A stretch of DNA of 64,000 bases from Sphagnum compactum (lineage: Eukaryota; Bryophyta; Sphagnopsida; Sphagnales), in the NCBI GenBank assembly GCA_965153455.1, contig OZ234499.1, positions 4,819,577 through 4,883,576 on the forward strand, read 5' to 3'. The notes under the pieces are model-generated. The model saw nothing but the letters and a program-made list of their open reading frames with translations. It did no database searches and had not been told where the DNA came from. Shown in pieces: positions 25,415-38,435 of this stretch (positions are counted from its first letter, which is position 1; each line of letters begins with the position of its first letter). Both the position numbers and the translations under genes were made by a program.

Positions 25415-28381
25415 GTACTGGGAAATCTCGCACGTGTTTTTCCACCTAAATTCCCTTTCAATTTCACTTATCCCAACAACCACAGATTGTGCCATAGATG
25501 CTTACCTGATACCTGACGGTACTAGTGCAGGAAGAAATATATGTTCTGATTGATGAGCTGTCAAATGTCAAAAGCATTTCAATTATCAGCTTTGAAACTG
25601 ACATTTGTAGTAGTGGCGATTTCACATACCGGGTGGCCACTTTAAATTTGCTCCAGTAAAGCATGTGTGCTTACCAACATTTGTGCTTTCACTGACACAC
25701 CATTTGCTCCACCCATTCACTCTGCACTGCAACTGTGGGACACATTTGTGCACCGTGGCATTGGCACCACCACCACCACCATGGATTCAATGTGCAACAA
25801 TTTTTCAGGCTGGGTATCCTCAACACCCATGTACACTGGTACTAGGAAAGAAAAGTCAATTTAAAAGCTCAAAGTTTCATATAGGTACTAAGTTCTTGAG
25901 TCAGAAAAAGCACAGCCATTTTTCTAAGTATGTATGTTACCTCTTATCAGACTACTTGCAGGTGTGCAAAAATGAAACCAGAAGGATTTGCTTTTGCCAT
26001 CACAAGAGCAATCCAAAAGGTTTGAACCCATCATCTCCAAGTGATGTTTTCTATATCTTCTGTTGCAACTGGATTCAACAAGCTGTACTGTTGTGTGAGC
26101 AGCACAGGAATAGAATGTAGTTGGAGACAAGGATGATGATCACCAATGTCATCAACACAGTTTATGTTTTTAATACAAAGGTGTTGTAGGTGCGTGTTCC
26201 TTTTCTTTCGATGATAAAACTTCTCACCTGTGCTTAGGGTTTCAAGCATTAGGGGAGTAAAACATATCTGATCAGAAGTTGTAGCAGCCGCACACCAAAA
26301 TCTGATCAGAAAATGTTGCAGAAGATGTTGCAGCTGCATAACATATCTGATCAGAAGATGGTGCAGCTGCATGAAATATCTGATCAAACTCAGGCAGATT
26401 TTCTCGTCATAAGTAGCATCATCATCATACTCATCGTGCTCGTATCTTCGATGTGATTGGGATTGAGAGTTACTCGCACTAGGAAACAACAACATCGCGA
26501 AGGAAGAATCATCGTTGAAGATTCTACGACTTATTCTTACACAGAAGAAGCAAGATAGATCAAATTCTTGCCGTTCGTCGTTGAGGAAGAAGTCGTAAAA
26601 ATATTTCATAAACAAAAACATAAAGAAAAAACGACGTACTCGAAACAATAACCCAAAGAATTACACTATCGCGCGGGTCCTTGGAAGCACAGAAAGTAAG
26701 GAGTGCTTGGAGCGAGCAAGCAGTTGGGGAAACCGAAGAATCCTTCTAGTTCGTGAGGGGATCAGATTAGGAGGGTGTCCCTATTGTAACAAGGTATAAG
26801 GGGGCGGACACCTTTCACGCAGACGCGTGATTTCTCCATTCATCACAAAGTAAAACCAGAAGGATTCATAGTTAGTGCAGGCAATGCCGGATGGTTCATA
26901 TTGCATTCTGCGACAATGAATCTGGGCAATCAGTATGGGTTTTTTCCTTTCTTTTGGGCTTTCTAGAAATCGATGCATCCAAAACCCCCCATTACTTACA
27001 TACCACACACACACACACACACACAAAAATCTCTCTCTCCAATTCTTTCTGGTGCAAACAAAATGGACATGTGAATCCCATATTTTCTTTCACCTCACTA
27101 CTCACACAATCAAAGATTGTTGGAAATTCAGTACAGTATTCTCTAGGTTGGATTTTTGATACTTGAGCTTTCCTGAAACTTTTTTGGTGCAAGACCAAAA
27201 AATGAATCTATTCATTTTGTGTGTGTTGAAGTCCTTTCTTGCTTCCTGCAGCTAGCTGTGGAATATGCCAATGCAGAAGATGTTCTAGAGAAGATGTCCT
27301 GGTGTTGATGTTTGATGCTCAGTTTGATGATCAAGACAGAAGAGAAAGATGTAGGCTTGCTTTTCTTGTACATATATGTAGTAGTGTTCCAGTGGAAACA
27401 GTAGAAATTCTTTGTGATTGTGGTGGGTTGTGGTGTGCAGACTGATGGTGAATGAAGACATAACAGTGGCTGCATGTTTGTAGTAAAAGTAGGAATTTGG
27501 AAGCCAAATGAAAATCCTCTTGAATGAAACAGACCAGGCCAACAAACATCTGCATGCTTTTGTCATTATGTATCTGTGTTTGGAGCTTCAGTTTTATATC
27601 ATAACATTTGCCAGTGTGTGATCAATGGCCATATGCTTGTTTAATGCAAGCAAAAATTGGTGTGAATTGAAATCTGCCTTCTAAATCTGTCCCAAAAGAC
27701 ATCTCAACTCCACACCATTTATGTTGCAGATAATCTCATGTAGCAGATCCAAACCAAATGACGAACAACTAGATGCAAAAACATATGGATAAGCCTGGAT
27801 ATATCCATGATGCTGTGGTGAAGCTTTTGATTAACATTTGCTGATAGAAACTCATGCAACAAAGCTTGAAACCCTGTGTCAGATCAACAACACAATATTA
27901 TTTGCACAGAAAACACCTGTGATGAAAGCCTCCAACTTATATGTTTTCAGAACTTCAAAAAGTTCCAATCCAAAAAACCGAGAGTTTGAGCAACAAGGGA
28001 CTACCATGATTTTAATGTCTCTTACTATTTTCAACAGTATCCATGCTGTACTTTGCTTACCCATATTTGCTCTTGCAGGCAAAATACAAAGGAAAATAAT
28101 TGGAGAATTCATCAACTTTGATGACGGAATTAGGATCTCTAACATGGACGAATTATCAACTACAAAAGGAGCAAGAATTCTGTGTGAAGGATCATTACAT
28201 CATGGGTTCAAGAGTAGAGTCTGATCAAGGGAGTGTGACCTTGTACACTTTGATTGGAAATAAGGTCAGAGAATCATAATTGGGTGGAAGCTAAGCTACA
28301 TCGAAATTTGAGTGTGAGGACAAAAAGATAAAAAAATTGGTAGTAATTATCTCTAATAGAGGAAAGATCATTTTTTCAGAA
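25415..28381. other. intergenic, no recognisable gene
   Basis: Begins with the 3' flank of the HIBADH-like gene. It contains a small cluster of CTGATCAG palindromes (26.27-26.39 kb), an (AC)n run at 27003-27024 and several short ORFs without family resemblance. A GC-richer patch at 26.65-26.85 kb could be a promoter, but no gene follows it. Confidence 0.5.
26266..26389. repeat. four ATCTGATCA palindromic repeats
   Basis: ATCTGATCAGAA occurs at 26266, 26300 and 26345, with a fourth form ATCTGATCAAAC at 26378. GCAGCTGCAT follows between copies. The centre CTGATCAG is a perfect 8-bp palindrome. Spacings of 34, 45 and 33 bp suggest an imperfect minisatellite. Confidence 0.6.
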
Positions 28382-31010
28382 ATGGAGAAGTTCCAACGGT
28401 GGATTACTGAAAGAGATGTAGAGTGGGCTCAACACGTCGACATTTCCGATTTGTTGGGCGTGCAGTTGAATCCAATTTGGCCATTGGTGAAGGAGTTCAC
28501 GTAGGCCATCACCCGTTTCAATCCGGAAGTTATAAAAATTAGTTGTGAAGGGAGTTTTAGTTTTCATAACCGAAATTTCAGTGGTCGAAATGTTCAACCT
28601 ACCAAAAATAGGCATCAACAAATTATTGTCCAAGTCGACCAAGGAGAAGGAAAAAGAAAAGGAGGCGATTGTTTATTGAAAAATTGTTCCACCATAAGCA
28701 TTGGTCGAACGAGAAGGGTGGAAGGTTTCCCTTCTCAAGGGAATGTATTTAGCCAGATTACCAACATTAATTTAAGTAATTTGGTTAAAGGGTAGTTGAC
28801 TCACCTACATGGCAAAGAAATTGATGAGCTTTGTGGTGTTGGCCATGCAAGGGGTGAAGGTGAATTGGTCTACAGTAATCTTCAATAACCTCTATAGTAG
28901 GTTGCGAGATCTATCTGCACCAACAAAAACTCGACACAAGTAAAGAAAACATTGAATTCAGAGCTGCCCAAGTGGTAGACATCTTGCTTTGGAATTGGTT
29001 TTTGGTACACCTAACACTCATCCTACTAGAATCAAATGAAGAGAAGGAAGGTCGTACTAGACGAATACCGAAAACTTAGGTTAGAAAAAATAACAAAGTT
29101 TTGGGTCCATGTTTTTGGCACGCACCCATTGAGCCCAACAAAGAGATTGGAGGACATTTAGGAAATTAGTGGGATGAATACCCAACAGGAAACTTCTAGG
29201 CAATTGAAAATCTCACCCACACTACTACTGGCATTGAGATCTTGGAATTTGGATCGACTTCGTCCCCAAAATCTTATACCATCGCCAGGGAAGCGCACTC
29301 TGATGGAGTGATCATTGGAATCGTCAAGTCCATGGAAGAAGGGCAAAATGTAGAGTCCAAGTCTAGTTCAAATTAAATAGCTTTCCAGTGCAAAAATTCA
29401 ATTGGAATTGCACCTAATGCTTACAAGTACTAAAACCCTTACAAGTCTCTCTTGCCAATTGCATCCATGCTTAGAAGGAAAGGTAATTTCAATAGGAAAG
29501 ATATCGAAATTGGATATTTCATTGGAATACTTTTCCAGTGGAAACATTGCACATAGTTCAAGTGAGGCAGTTGAAGATCGCCACCCCCCTAATAACTCAT
29601 TTTTGTTATGGGGTGGATCTTTTCCTCCACCTACCAAAAATAAAAAATGTCATAGCTCCTTTGGTTATGTCTTCACTGAGGACTTTGGAGGACCATTTAC
29701 TTTGGTTGAGAGATCTTGCTTAAACCATGGGCAACATCTTGACAACTTTTCAATTGGCCACAAATGAAAAGGACACTACAAAGGAAACACTACACAAGAA
29801 CTTGTAGGAGGTAGCAGATTTGAAAGGCCAGTTGCTACAGCTACAAAAAGCCAATTAGTAGAAAGTTCTCAACATACAACATTTGCAAACTGAATTGCAA
29901 AACTTTGAAGGCATGAGGAAGAGGGTTCAAGAGTTGGAAACCGAAAATTCTAACTACCGAAATGAACTATCAAATCTCAAAAAATGCTTTATTAAAATTA
30001 GTAAGACATTAGGCTCCATCGATTTTGAAAGGGCTAAACTCAAGTAGGCCCTAGAGCAAAAGCAAGTCGACCGAAAGGTGGTGGAGTAGATTCCGACCCT
30101 CGTAAAAAATCTATTTATTTTGGCAAAATAGTGGGTAGAGTGGCTAGAGGGCCAAAATGAGTCACTTACTGAAATGACATAAAATCAGCAATTGGAGTTG
30201 CATCAGTCAACATAAAAAATATGATTGCTACAGCAAAATTAGAGGAGGTACAACAAAATTTTGAAGTTATTCATGAGGACTTGGATTCCTTAGCATATGA
30301 GATGAAGGCGTTGAAGCATACGATGGAATTCGTAGATCTCTACCATTGTTGGATGGAGGAATTCAACAACTTGAAGATGGAGCATGCCTTTATGAAGACA
30401 AAACTTTTGATTTATCAGAAGAGGAGCACAATAAGTTAAGTCGAGCATTGGGAGCTGCACAAGGAACAAGTCGATGAAATTATCTAGGAGGCATTTGAGT
30501 GCTTTTGGAAAGACGAGGAGTTGTACCAACTGCGCTTGGAAACCTATCTACAACTGATGTCACTTTTCAATTCTGATAAAACACAAACCCATTCCGGATC
30601 TGCATCCGAATCTGGTACTCATGGAAGTGAGGAACAAAGTGAAGGCAGGAAGATGGAGGTGGATTTGATACTTGTGCCATAATCATGGCCTACCAAACCT
30701 AAAGTAACTTCTGGTACTTGGATTTTATCCAGTGTTACAAACGTTCCAATGAAGCCAAAGGGTGTTGCACCTATTCCAACCTTTGCATTTGTAGAAATTA
30801 CATCCTTTTCCGGTGGAGCAGCTAATTAGACACTTTTTGGCACAATTTTTAAGGACGAGCATGCAAATCAGATGGTTGAATCCAATATGGAGGGAAGGAC
30901 TTTGATTTTAGTGCAACTGGAAACAACTACAATCCTTACTGCCATTACACCAAGTTTTGTTGCTACAACAAAACATTTAGGGGTAGACGTTTAAGGTAGA
31001 GGAAATAGAG
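28382..31010 (+). pseudogene. decayed, possibly transposon-derived coding region
   Basis: The frame from ATG 28382 reads MEKFQRWITERDVEWAQH... and ...PIWPLVKEFT before a TAG, then continues AITRFNPEVIKISCEG and further protein-like sequence through more stops to about 28.89 kb. Similar broken stretches follow in shifting frames to about 30.45 kb, including a helical, Glu/Lys-rich segment from 30221 (KLEEVQQNFEVIHEDLDSLA). The composition and a PLVKEF-type motif recall plant transposon proteins, but I cannot assign a family. There are many stops and frameshifts, so it is not functional. Confidence 0.35.
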
Positions 31011-34000
31011 GCTACAACTATTGAAGAGTAGTGTAGAAATTGTAATTATGAGGATGTAATCCCAATTTTAAAAAGGGATGATGCTGAAGGTATATTTTAT
31101 TGAAATCAATATTTAATGGTATTATATCAAAATCCATTTTTCCTTATTGAATTTTTTTTACTGAATTTTTTTTATCGAAACCTTTTTTTTACCGAAACTG
31201 ATTTGTATTATCGGTTTGCATTGTGTATAATTATGACTGATTTTTTTGGGATTGGATTAACGGCTTGTTCCATCGTTTCTGACTTCTTTCTTGGAAGTAT
31301 TTAAGGCTCTGTCCCTTTGTGGATTGAAAAAAAATTAAAAATTAACTAAAATTATTTTTCCTTGCCATACTTTTGTACATAAAAATCTATGTGTAGTTTT
31401 TTCCTTTGTATGTTTGCAATATTCTAACTTTTTATATCCAAGTACATTTTCTTGCATGTTTGTTTTAGGTTTGTTTCTGTAAAAAGGTTATAAGGTTGCC
31501 CTACTAAGATTGGACAGTCCCCTTTGTGTTGAAGTTTTTTGCTTACTTAAGGAAAGTAATAAGATTTTTTCCTACTCCTTTGTTTTATTTCTTTCAAAAC
31601 CTGATAGTTCATCGGATGGCTTTAATAGTTTGGTTAAGTGGCAATCAAGTTAGATCCAATAGGTTATTGTTTGTCAAACACTTGGAACAACAACAACAAT
31701 AACAACAACATGCATGATCAAAGGTGTTGGGCAAGGTTATATGGCGGATATTTTAAACTAGCTAAGTACCTATACATAATTAGTTAGTTAATGTAGTTCT
31801 AGGCTAACTAGACATTCTAGGTAGGGTAATTTAGTTTTTGGACAAATTCCAAGCATAATGAATAGTTAGTAAGACTTTAGCCTAACTGGACATTCTAGAT
31901 AGGAAATGCGGACAACACAATTTTGGACAGTTAAAGGATTTGAACCTTGACATTTTGACATTTGTAAAGTTATGATATATATATAGGGGACAATTTTGGG
32001 ATATAGGTTGGATGTACAATGGTACGTAATCATTAGTTATTAGGGTTGGAAGGGGGGAATTCACCACTTTTAGGGTTAATTCAACCTTAAACCCTTTTCA
32101 ACTTTAAGTGGGTTAGTATGTAGAAAGGATGTTGTTTCTAGGTGTCTCCTTGTTGAGTGGGAAATGATAGAAATAAAGAAGGGTGAAGATCATGAGAGAG
32201 TGAAGGAAAAAGCCTTGAGACAACTTGTTGTTGTCAAGGAAAGGAAAGGAGATAAGATGGTGGCAGGTAAGAGAGGACAACATAGACATGTAGGGAAGAG
32301 GGTGAGGGGGAGAGAAGAGGGGGCGAAAGCATGGTTATGTGTTTCAAAAGTGGCATTTGACAGTCCATAATCTAACACTAGCAATTTTTTTATAGTTTTA
32401 ACAATTAGCAAACCATAAATCCTATAATTATCCCTTATGTTTTTAATCATAAACATTAATAAGTCATCCTATGAATATTCCTAAACATGTGATTGATAAA
32501 AAAATTCATGCAAAAGATAAAAAAATTTAATGTGAAATGGACCCCCAAGGATAAAATTTATAATAATCACGCCCTTTAAAAACAATTAAATTAGAAAATA
32601 TATATTAGGACAATTTCAATGCCCTTCACTAATCAATTCTTCATTTGATGATAATTTATTTTTAAAACTTTATTTTAACACTACTTTGATGTATTTTTTG
32701 AATCAACAATTTTCATTTTCTTTGTGTGACAAACATAGTGTTGTCATTTCAAAAGTCCATTACGAGTCCATAAATTTCTTATAATTCATTCAAATTTTTT
32801 ATGATGATTCCCATTAAAGTCTATGACAATATAAATAATTATTTTGATAATTAAAATTTTGACTATGGCTTTAAATTTTACATTTGTATATAATAGAAAA
32901 TAATTACAAGTGTGAAAGTCTAAACAGTCCCCCTATTCATGCTTTCATTCGAGGAAAGGGGGATATAGGAAGAAAACCTTGTAGAGGAAGGGGATCATTT
33001 ATTTTTTGTCCCAAGGTGATCTATCAATAAAACATTGGGGAAGGAGGTTGTGGGAATGTTGTGCAAAGTAGGAAGGAGTCATTGCATGTTTGTTATAACT
33101 TGATCATGTTGTAACTTAGTTTTAGTTAACCTTGATGGGAGTAAAAAAAAGAGAAGAAAATTAGTTAATAAGAACTACATATTATAAATAGATAGGAAGA
33201 TGAGGTTGGAGGGCAAACATGGTGTGGAATTAGTAGTGACAGATAATGGGTCCAAAACTTGAATTCACAAGTGTTGTTGAAAAATCCATATTATAGATCC
33301 CTGGTAAAATTGCTAAAGGAAGAGAAAATGAACCCCCTAAAACTTAAGCATATAAATATATTTCATAATTCAAGGTGTAATATTCTGCTTAACAAAAGGT
33401 CTCAAAAATTTCAAGTTCAATAACCAACGTGTTTTCTTTGAACCATCAATTAATATATTTGCACCTTCATTTTTTCAAGATGCCAATGATTTGCAATAGA
33501 TCATGATTGCACACATCTTAGCTTCACATATTATATACAACATAAACTAATTCACGAGCATGTATAACCTAAAAAAAAGGCAAAGTTTCATAGCCATTAA
33601 ATGGGATAGGAATGCTCAATGCACTTCTTTAGTGTCTTAGTGAAAATTTGTGAAATTCAAGGGCTTTTGAACTCCTATGGGAATAGTAAGGCCAACAAAG
33701 TTGTTTGTTATAAGTTATAACATAAATATGTTGTCCACCTATGAGTAATGACAAAATCCTAAGCAGTCCAAAGAGAGATCTATTTAGATATTTTTACAAA
33801 CATTATCGACCTTTTCTTCTTCTTATCATCTAAAGATGAGTTGCACAATTAGTTGGGCATTAATTTGGTTGTTATTGGAATTTGCAATATCTATTGATTC
33901 TTCGACACATTTAATACCGTTCAACCATGAAAATTAGCATGACTTGTTGATTAGAAGGTGAGTTTGTAGAATGTGATGGATGTGTTTCATGAGCAATTGG

Positions 34001-35500
34001 ATGATTACTCATATGATTTTCGTTGGTAGTGTTAATATGCAATTGAAACGTCAATGTGTAATTGAAATTGAGGGCATTACATTAGTGGCCCCCCAAAAGG
34101 ATCATTATAGATTAAATGTACCATCCATACATGAATGAATTTTATGGCATGCTTTCTACTTGTAGTGTGTAGGTTTGGACTTGTTTTTAAAACTAGAACT
34201 TTGATGGTTGTACTTTTGGCCTTCTTGCCTTCATGTAAAATCAATTGAACCCAATTAAAAACTTTTACCCTTTATACTTGTTTTATTTCAACTTTTAATG
34301 GGGTTTGGGTTATCCTCTAAACTAAACCTAAGAGAATTTGTAAAATGCAATATGCAACCTAACTTTCAAACTCTTACCCAATATGAATTTAGTGACAATG
34401 ATTCATTAAAATTGATTTAGTAGGACAACGTTACATTTTATAAGTTGTCATTTGCACAACTCCAAACTACAATATGTGTGCCTGATTCCCAAGTAAAGAG
34501 GAATGGAAAACTATGTTTTTAAGTTTATGTTTTTTGAATTTGTTTTTCCAACACCATAATCACAAGTTTATTTTCAATAGTTTTTGCACCAATTTGCATC
34601 CCATTTCTCTCCAGTTGAATATGAATTAAAGTAAATTAAATGTGAATTAAATTATATTGAATGTAAATTCAATTCAAGTTACATGCAATGTCATTCAATA
34701 TTTTCATTTAAATGGAACTTAATTTATAAAAAATCAATTCCTTTTTTCATCAATTTATTGTTAGTGGTAGTGCATAATAGTGAAACCCAAGTTAAAAATT
34801 CAAATCAATTAATTTTATTTTTGAAATTAAAAGCATGCAAAAACTATATATAACCAATGTGGTTTTGTAATTACACATGTGAAACTAATTTCATTATGAA
34901 ATGAGAAAGTCATAGAATCATATCTAGTGCATTAAATTAGAAGTAAACATGCTTATGTTTGTGCAATGACATTGTTATGTAGTCTCGGAGGTGAATGGTA
35001 AGACTACTCAATTAAGCTATTGAATCTATATAATTTGTTGCAACAACAAAAATGAGTTGACTACCAAATTGGCTTGAAATCCTAATTCAACAAAAATCGT
35101 TTGCAAAAAAAACTTGATCCATGGACAATTCGACAACATGTCAATATAATAGTTTAGCGAGTTTTCAAAATCATTTATGTCGTTAAATAAAAATTAATTA
35201 AATAAAATGAATAAAAATCCATTTGTAATGTCACCACATCATTGCCACATGCGCAATAATATAGTGACATGGTTTGATGGACCATTTAGTCATGTAATCA
35301 TGTGCATCACATTATGCATACAAACCTAGTTGTATAATAATCATAAATGCTATATTTTGGTATTTATAATCATAAATGTTGTATTTTGGCATTATGTTTT
35401 TCAAAATGCTCAGCCTCTTGATTTTATTATTATTATTTTTCTGTGATACCCGTCCAAATTAAAAATAAAAATAATTTTTTTTTTTGCAAGTCATTACTTG
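31011..35500. other. AT-rich spacer without a gene
   Basis: Low-complexity AT-rich DNA. A small duplication with GGCTAACTAGACATTCTAGG at 31801 and a variant, GCCTAACTGGACATTCTAGA, near 31882 is the only clear structure. Short ORFs at 32.16-32.46 kb look like chance. Confidence 0.6.
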
Positions 35501-35522
35501 TTATGATGGGTAAAGTGTATGG

Positions 35523-35703
35523 TAATGCCCAAGGAGCAGGGCGGTCCTGAAATAAGGGCCCAGTTCCCAAGCTGGCAGCTGAAGATGGGGCTCTTAATTT
35601 CAGGTATGCCCTGTGCCAAGGGGCGTCCCTGGAATAAGGGCCCACTTCCTGAGGTGGCAGCCAAAGGGTAGGGGCTCTTATTTCAGGTATGCCGTGCACC
35701 AAG
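35523..35703 (+). repeat. 82-bp direct duplication in GC-rich island
   Basis: GCGGTCCTGAAATAAGGGCC at 35541 and GCGTCCCTGGAATAAGGGCC at 35623 begin two copies of an 82-bp unit that share GGCAGC, GGGGCTCTTA and TTTCAGGTATGCC. A half copy precedes the first. It sits at an abrupt switch from AT-rich spacer to GC-rich DNA. Confidence 0.75.
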
Positions 35704-35944
35704 GGCATTAAACGGGCGTAATAAAGCCAGACCGTTGATGTGAGAATCTGAAGGGCCCAGATTGCAAGACGACAACAATCTTGTGTCGAGGAGGCATTTT
35801 GTTTTTCAATTTTCCAAAAATGCGCTCTCCGTACCATTTCAAATAGGTAACTCAATATACGCAGTCCGGTCTGGCCCGCGCAGGGTCCCTTAAGGAGCCT
35901 TCCAAATACACTGGAGAAATTCAGGAAGGGCTTTACGTCCCTCA

Positions 35945-36035
35945 GCAGTGGGCTTTACCTAATTGGGGCAGAGCCCATATTGGGGCCGGCCCTGGATAAG
36001 GTCCCTCGCGTCGGCCCTTAGGTAAAGCCCGCTGC
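35945..36035. repeat. 91-bp foldback with 18-bp arms
   Basis: GCAGTGGGCTTTACCTAA at 35945-35962 is the inverted complement of TTAGGTAAAGCCCGCTGC at 36018-36035, with one mismatch. The loop contains the palindrome GGGCCGGCCC. It could be a small MITE or a stable hairpin. It lies about 560 bp upstream of the zinc-finger gene start. Confidence 0.75.
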
Positions 36036-36594
36036 CCGTCACTTAAAAATAATAATTTCTTCGGGCATTACGGGAAATGCACATACCCGTACCCGGTATC
36101 TACCCGGAGTTCTGGAGGAGCTGAGCGCCCGGACTCCCACCGGACTCCTATTGCAGCTCTCGACGACAAGCTTGTTTGTTTTTCTTCCTTGGTTTTTCCC
36201 ATGCCAAACTGGGTGTTGATTCTTCTTCTTGTTTATGTAGGATGATGATGCTTGTGGTGTCATGATGAGGCATGCCGCCCGGGAAAAGATTTGGCGCAGG
36301 AATCAGAGGAAAAGAAGAAAGAGAGGAGGAGAAGGAGGAGGAGGAGGAGGGTTTGGAGAGGTGTTTTCTTTGCTTTGTTTCGGTAACAGAAAGTTGGACG
36401 AGGAGGAGGAATCCGAGATGGAGCGGAAAGAGTGAGCAGGCGGGCTCCTGTTGTTGTTGTTGCGTGGATGATGCACTCAAAAGCGAAGAATACAAGAGCC
36501 CGGTCATTTGTTTTTTTTCTTGTTTTGTTTTGGATTTAGGGTTCTTTTTGGTGTGGGAATTCTTGTGGATTATAGGCGGCAGTAGCAGCAAGTA

Positions 36595-37801
36595 ATGGGT
36601 AGCACGACGAAGCACAAGTCCGTGAAGCGAAAGCCACCTATGTGCTTGCCGTCGTCGTCAATGGCAGCGGTTTCTGGGGTCCGGGATGTTGGGAAGAAAG
36701 TGGTGATTCAGGAACTCGAAGGCGGAGGAGGAGGAGGAGGCCGTATAGCTGTTCCTGCCGCAGGCGGTGATGCCAGTGGCAGTTGCAGCGAGACGGAACC
36801 TCGTCGCTGTGGTGCCAGCGACGAGGGCTCTGACTACGACTCCGAATCTCCGGACCATGCTGCTTTTGAAGGTACTAAGGTCTGTGATGATCTAGGATTT
36901 CAGGGTTTTCACTATTGCATCGAGAACAAGAGACTCTTGTGGTGATCTAGGGTTTCAGGGTTTTCACCATTGCATGAAGGACAAGAGACTTTTGGGATGA
37001 TCTAGGGTCTCGGGGTTTTCACCATTGCATCAAGAACAAGAGACTTTTGGGATGACCTAGGGTTTCAGGGTTTCACTATTGCATCAAGAACAAGAGACTC
37101 CTGTGATGATATAGGGTTTCAGGGTTTTCACTATTGCATCAAGAGCAACTGACTCTGGAGGAAACATTCTCTGCTTCTGTGGTGAGAACCTAATTAGAGT
37201 TGAACAGCATGAGAACAAACTACTACTAACCCCTCTCCTTTCCTCAAGCATACTATTGAACTTGTGGTGTTGTCCTGCTGCACTGTCTTTTTTTCAATGG
37301 TTTTTGTTAAACACCAGAGCAGGTAAACTTTCTGCAGGTGCCAAAGAAGATGAGGTGTTACGACATGCAGAGGCTCTTACGATCGAGGAAGTTGTGCGGA
37401 GGAGGTCTCGTCGAGTTCGTCAGCTGATGAAGTTATATAAGGCTCAGTATTGGGGTTTGCTAGAAGAAATGAGGTCCAAATACCGACGGTTTTACCTCAG
37501 ACATGGAAAAAGTGGCTGGCGTGATGATACTGAGAGCGGTGAGCAACAAAGAGGAGACGATGGAGAGGCTGCTATGTATGGTAGGGAGAGAGAGGGAGTG
37601 TCTCCGTCCGGCACAGAAGGGGGAGGGATGCGGGAGCCACATGCACCTGAAAGGACAGGAAGTGAGACATTGCGTTGTGGAGCCCAAGGTTGCTTGGCAA
37701 AACCCCTACCATTAAGTATATTTTGCTATGAACATATTCTGCTGGAACCTCGTCAACGCCTGTACAGACCTTGCTCCTTTGTTGTGCGCAGGTATGTTCC
37801 A

Positions 37802-37834
<33 letters not shown>

Positions 37835-38435
37835 TCCTCTCTTTGTTGCCATTTATGTTTGTGTCTTTGTAGTCAGCATCTCAGTCTGGAGCTGTTGTTA
37901 GTTGGCACAGGTCTTGCCTTATTGGGCTTGACACTCCACAGGTTTGTGCATTCATCAAACACTTGGCGCACATTCTCTGCATATTTTTCCCTGCAGGGTT
38001 GATGACTGCTTTGATCATGAGTGTTGTGACAGGAGTCGTGATATGTGCAGTGGCCAGAATGGGACAGTCACCTGTTCGAAGCCAGTCTTGTGTGCAGTGT
38101 CGCCTCCGTTGTGTGGCATCCATTATCAACAAGCACAGAAACAGGCTGCACGTTCATTGCGCAAGGCTGGGCTAGTATTACCTCCTGGCTTGGCAGCAAA
38201 ACCCCCACCAAAGCTCCATTATTTCATTGCAGAATATGTTCGGATCATTCAAAGCAAACGCTGTGCACTACGGGCTGCAGCTTTGAGGACTGCAACATCA
38301 AGGTGTGCAAGTATAGAGGACACAGCAGAGAAAAAATCAGTCAGAGCTCCCCCTGGCATTATAGTTGTGCCAAAGCAATCAACAAAACCAGGACCCAGTG
38401 GACCTCCCAAGATTTCTGTACTGAAAAAGGACTGA
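36595..38435 (+). CDS. KANSL2/INO80D-like C3Hc3H zinc-finger protein
   Basis: Nuclear protein of the family that includes KANSL2 (NSL acetyltransferase complex) and INO80 complex subunit D. Exons: 36595-36871, 37338-37791, 37997-38435; 1170 nt, 389 aa, all introns GT-AG. Exon 1 encodes a low-complexity Gly/Ser/acidic N-terminus. Residues ~110-165 are basic and helical (RRRSRRVRQLMKLYKAQYW). The paired zinc motifs are in exon 2 (CGAQGC...FCYEH, from about residue 205, then LYRPCSF) and exon 3 (VTCSKPVLCAVSPPLCGIHY, from about residue 270), as in the family's potential DNA-binding domain. LPPGLAAKPPPKLHYFIAEYVR follows, and the end is Lys/Pro-rich. An alternative upstream start at 36272 is in another frame and was not used. 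Intron 1 carries a 5-copy minisatellite. Which complex it joins cannot be told from sequence. Confidence 0.85.
36884..37157 (+). repeat. 5 x 55-bp minisatellite in intron 1
   Basis: Units start at 36884, 36939, 36994, 37049 and 37103. Each reads G(A/G)TGATCTAGGGTTTCAGGG, then TTTTCAC(C/T)ATTGCATC and GAACAAGAGACT. The unit core contains two degenerate TTTAGGG-like telomere words. The array starts 12 bp after the exon 1 donor site. Confidence 0.9.

Noticed and set aside
26031-26648. 205-codon open frame on the minus strand
   Set aside because: Phe/Tyr-rich start, no family resemblance and overlap with a palindromic minisatellite; likely chance.
36272-36595. 107-codon plus-strand frame just before the zinc-finger gene
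   Set aside because: Glu/Arg runs from GAGGAG repeats in the probable 5' leader, and it is out of frame with the gene.
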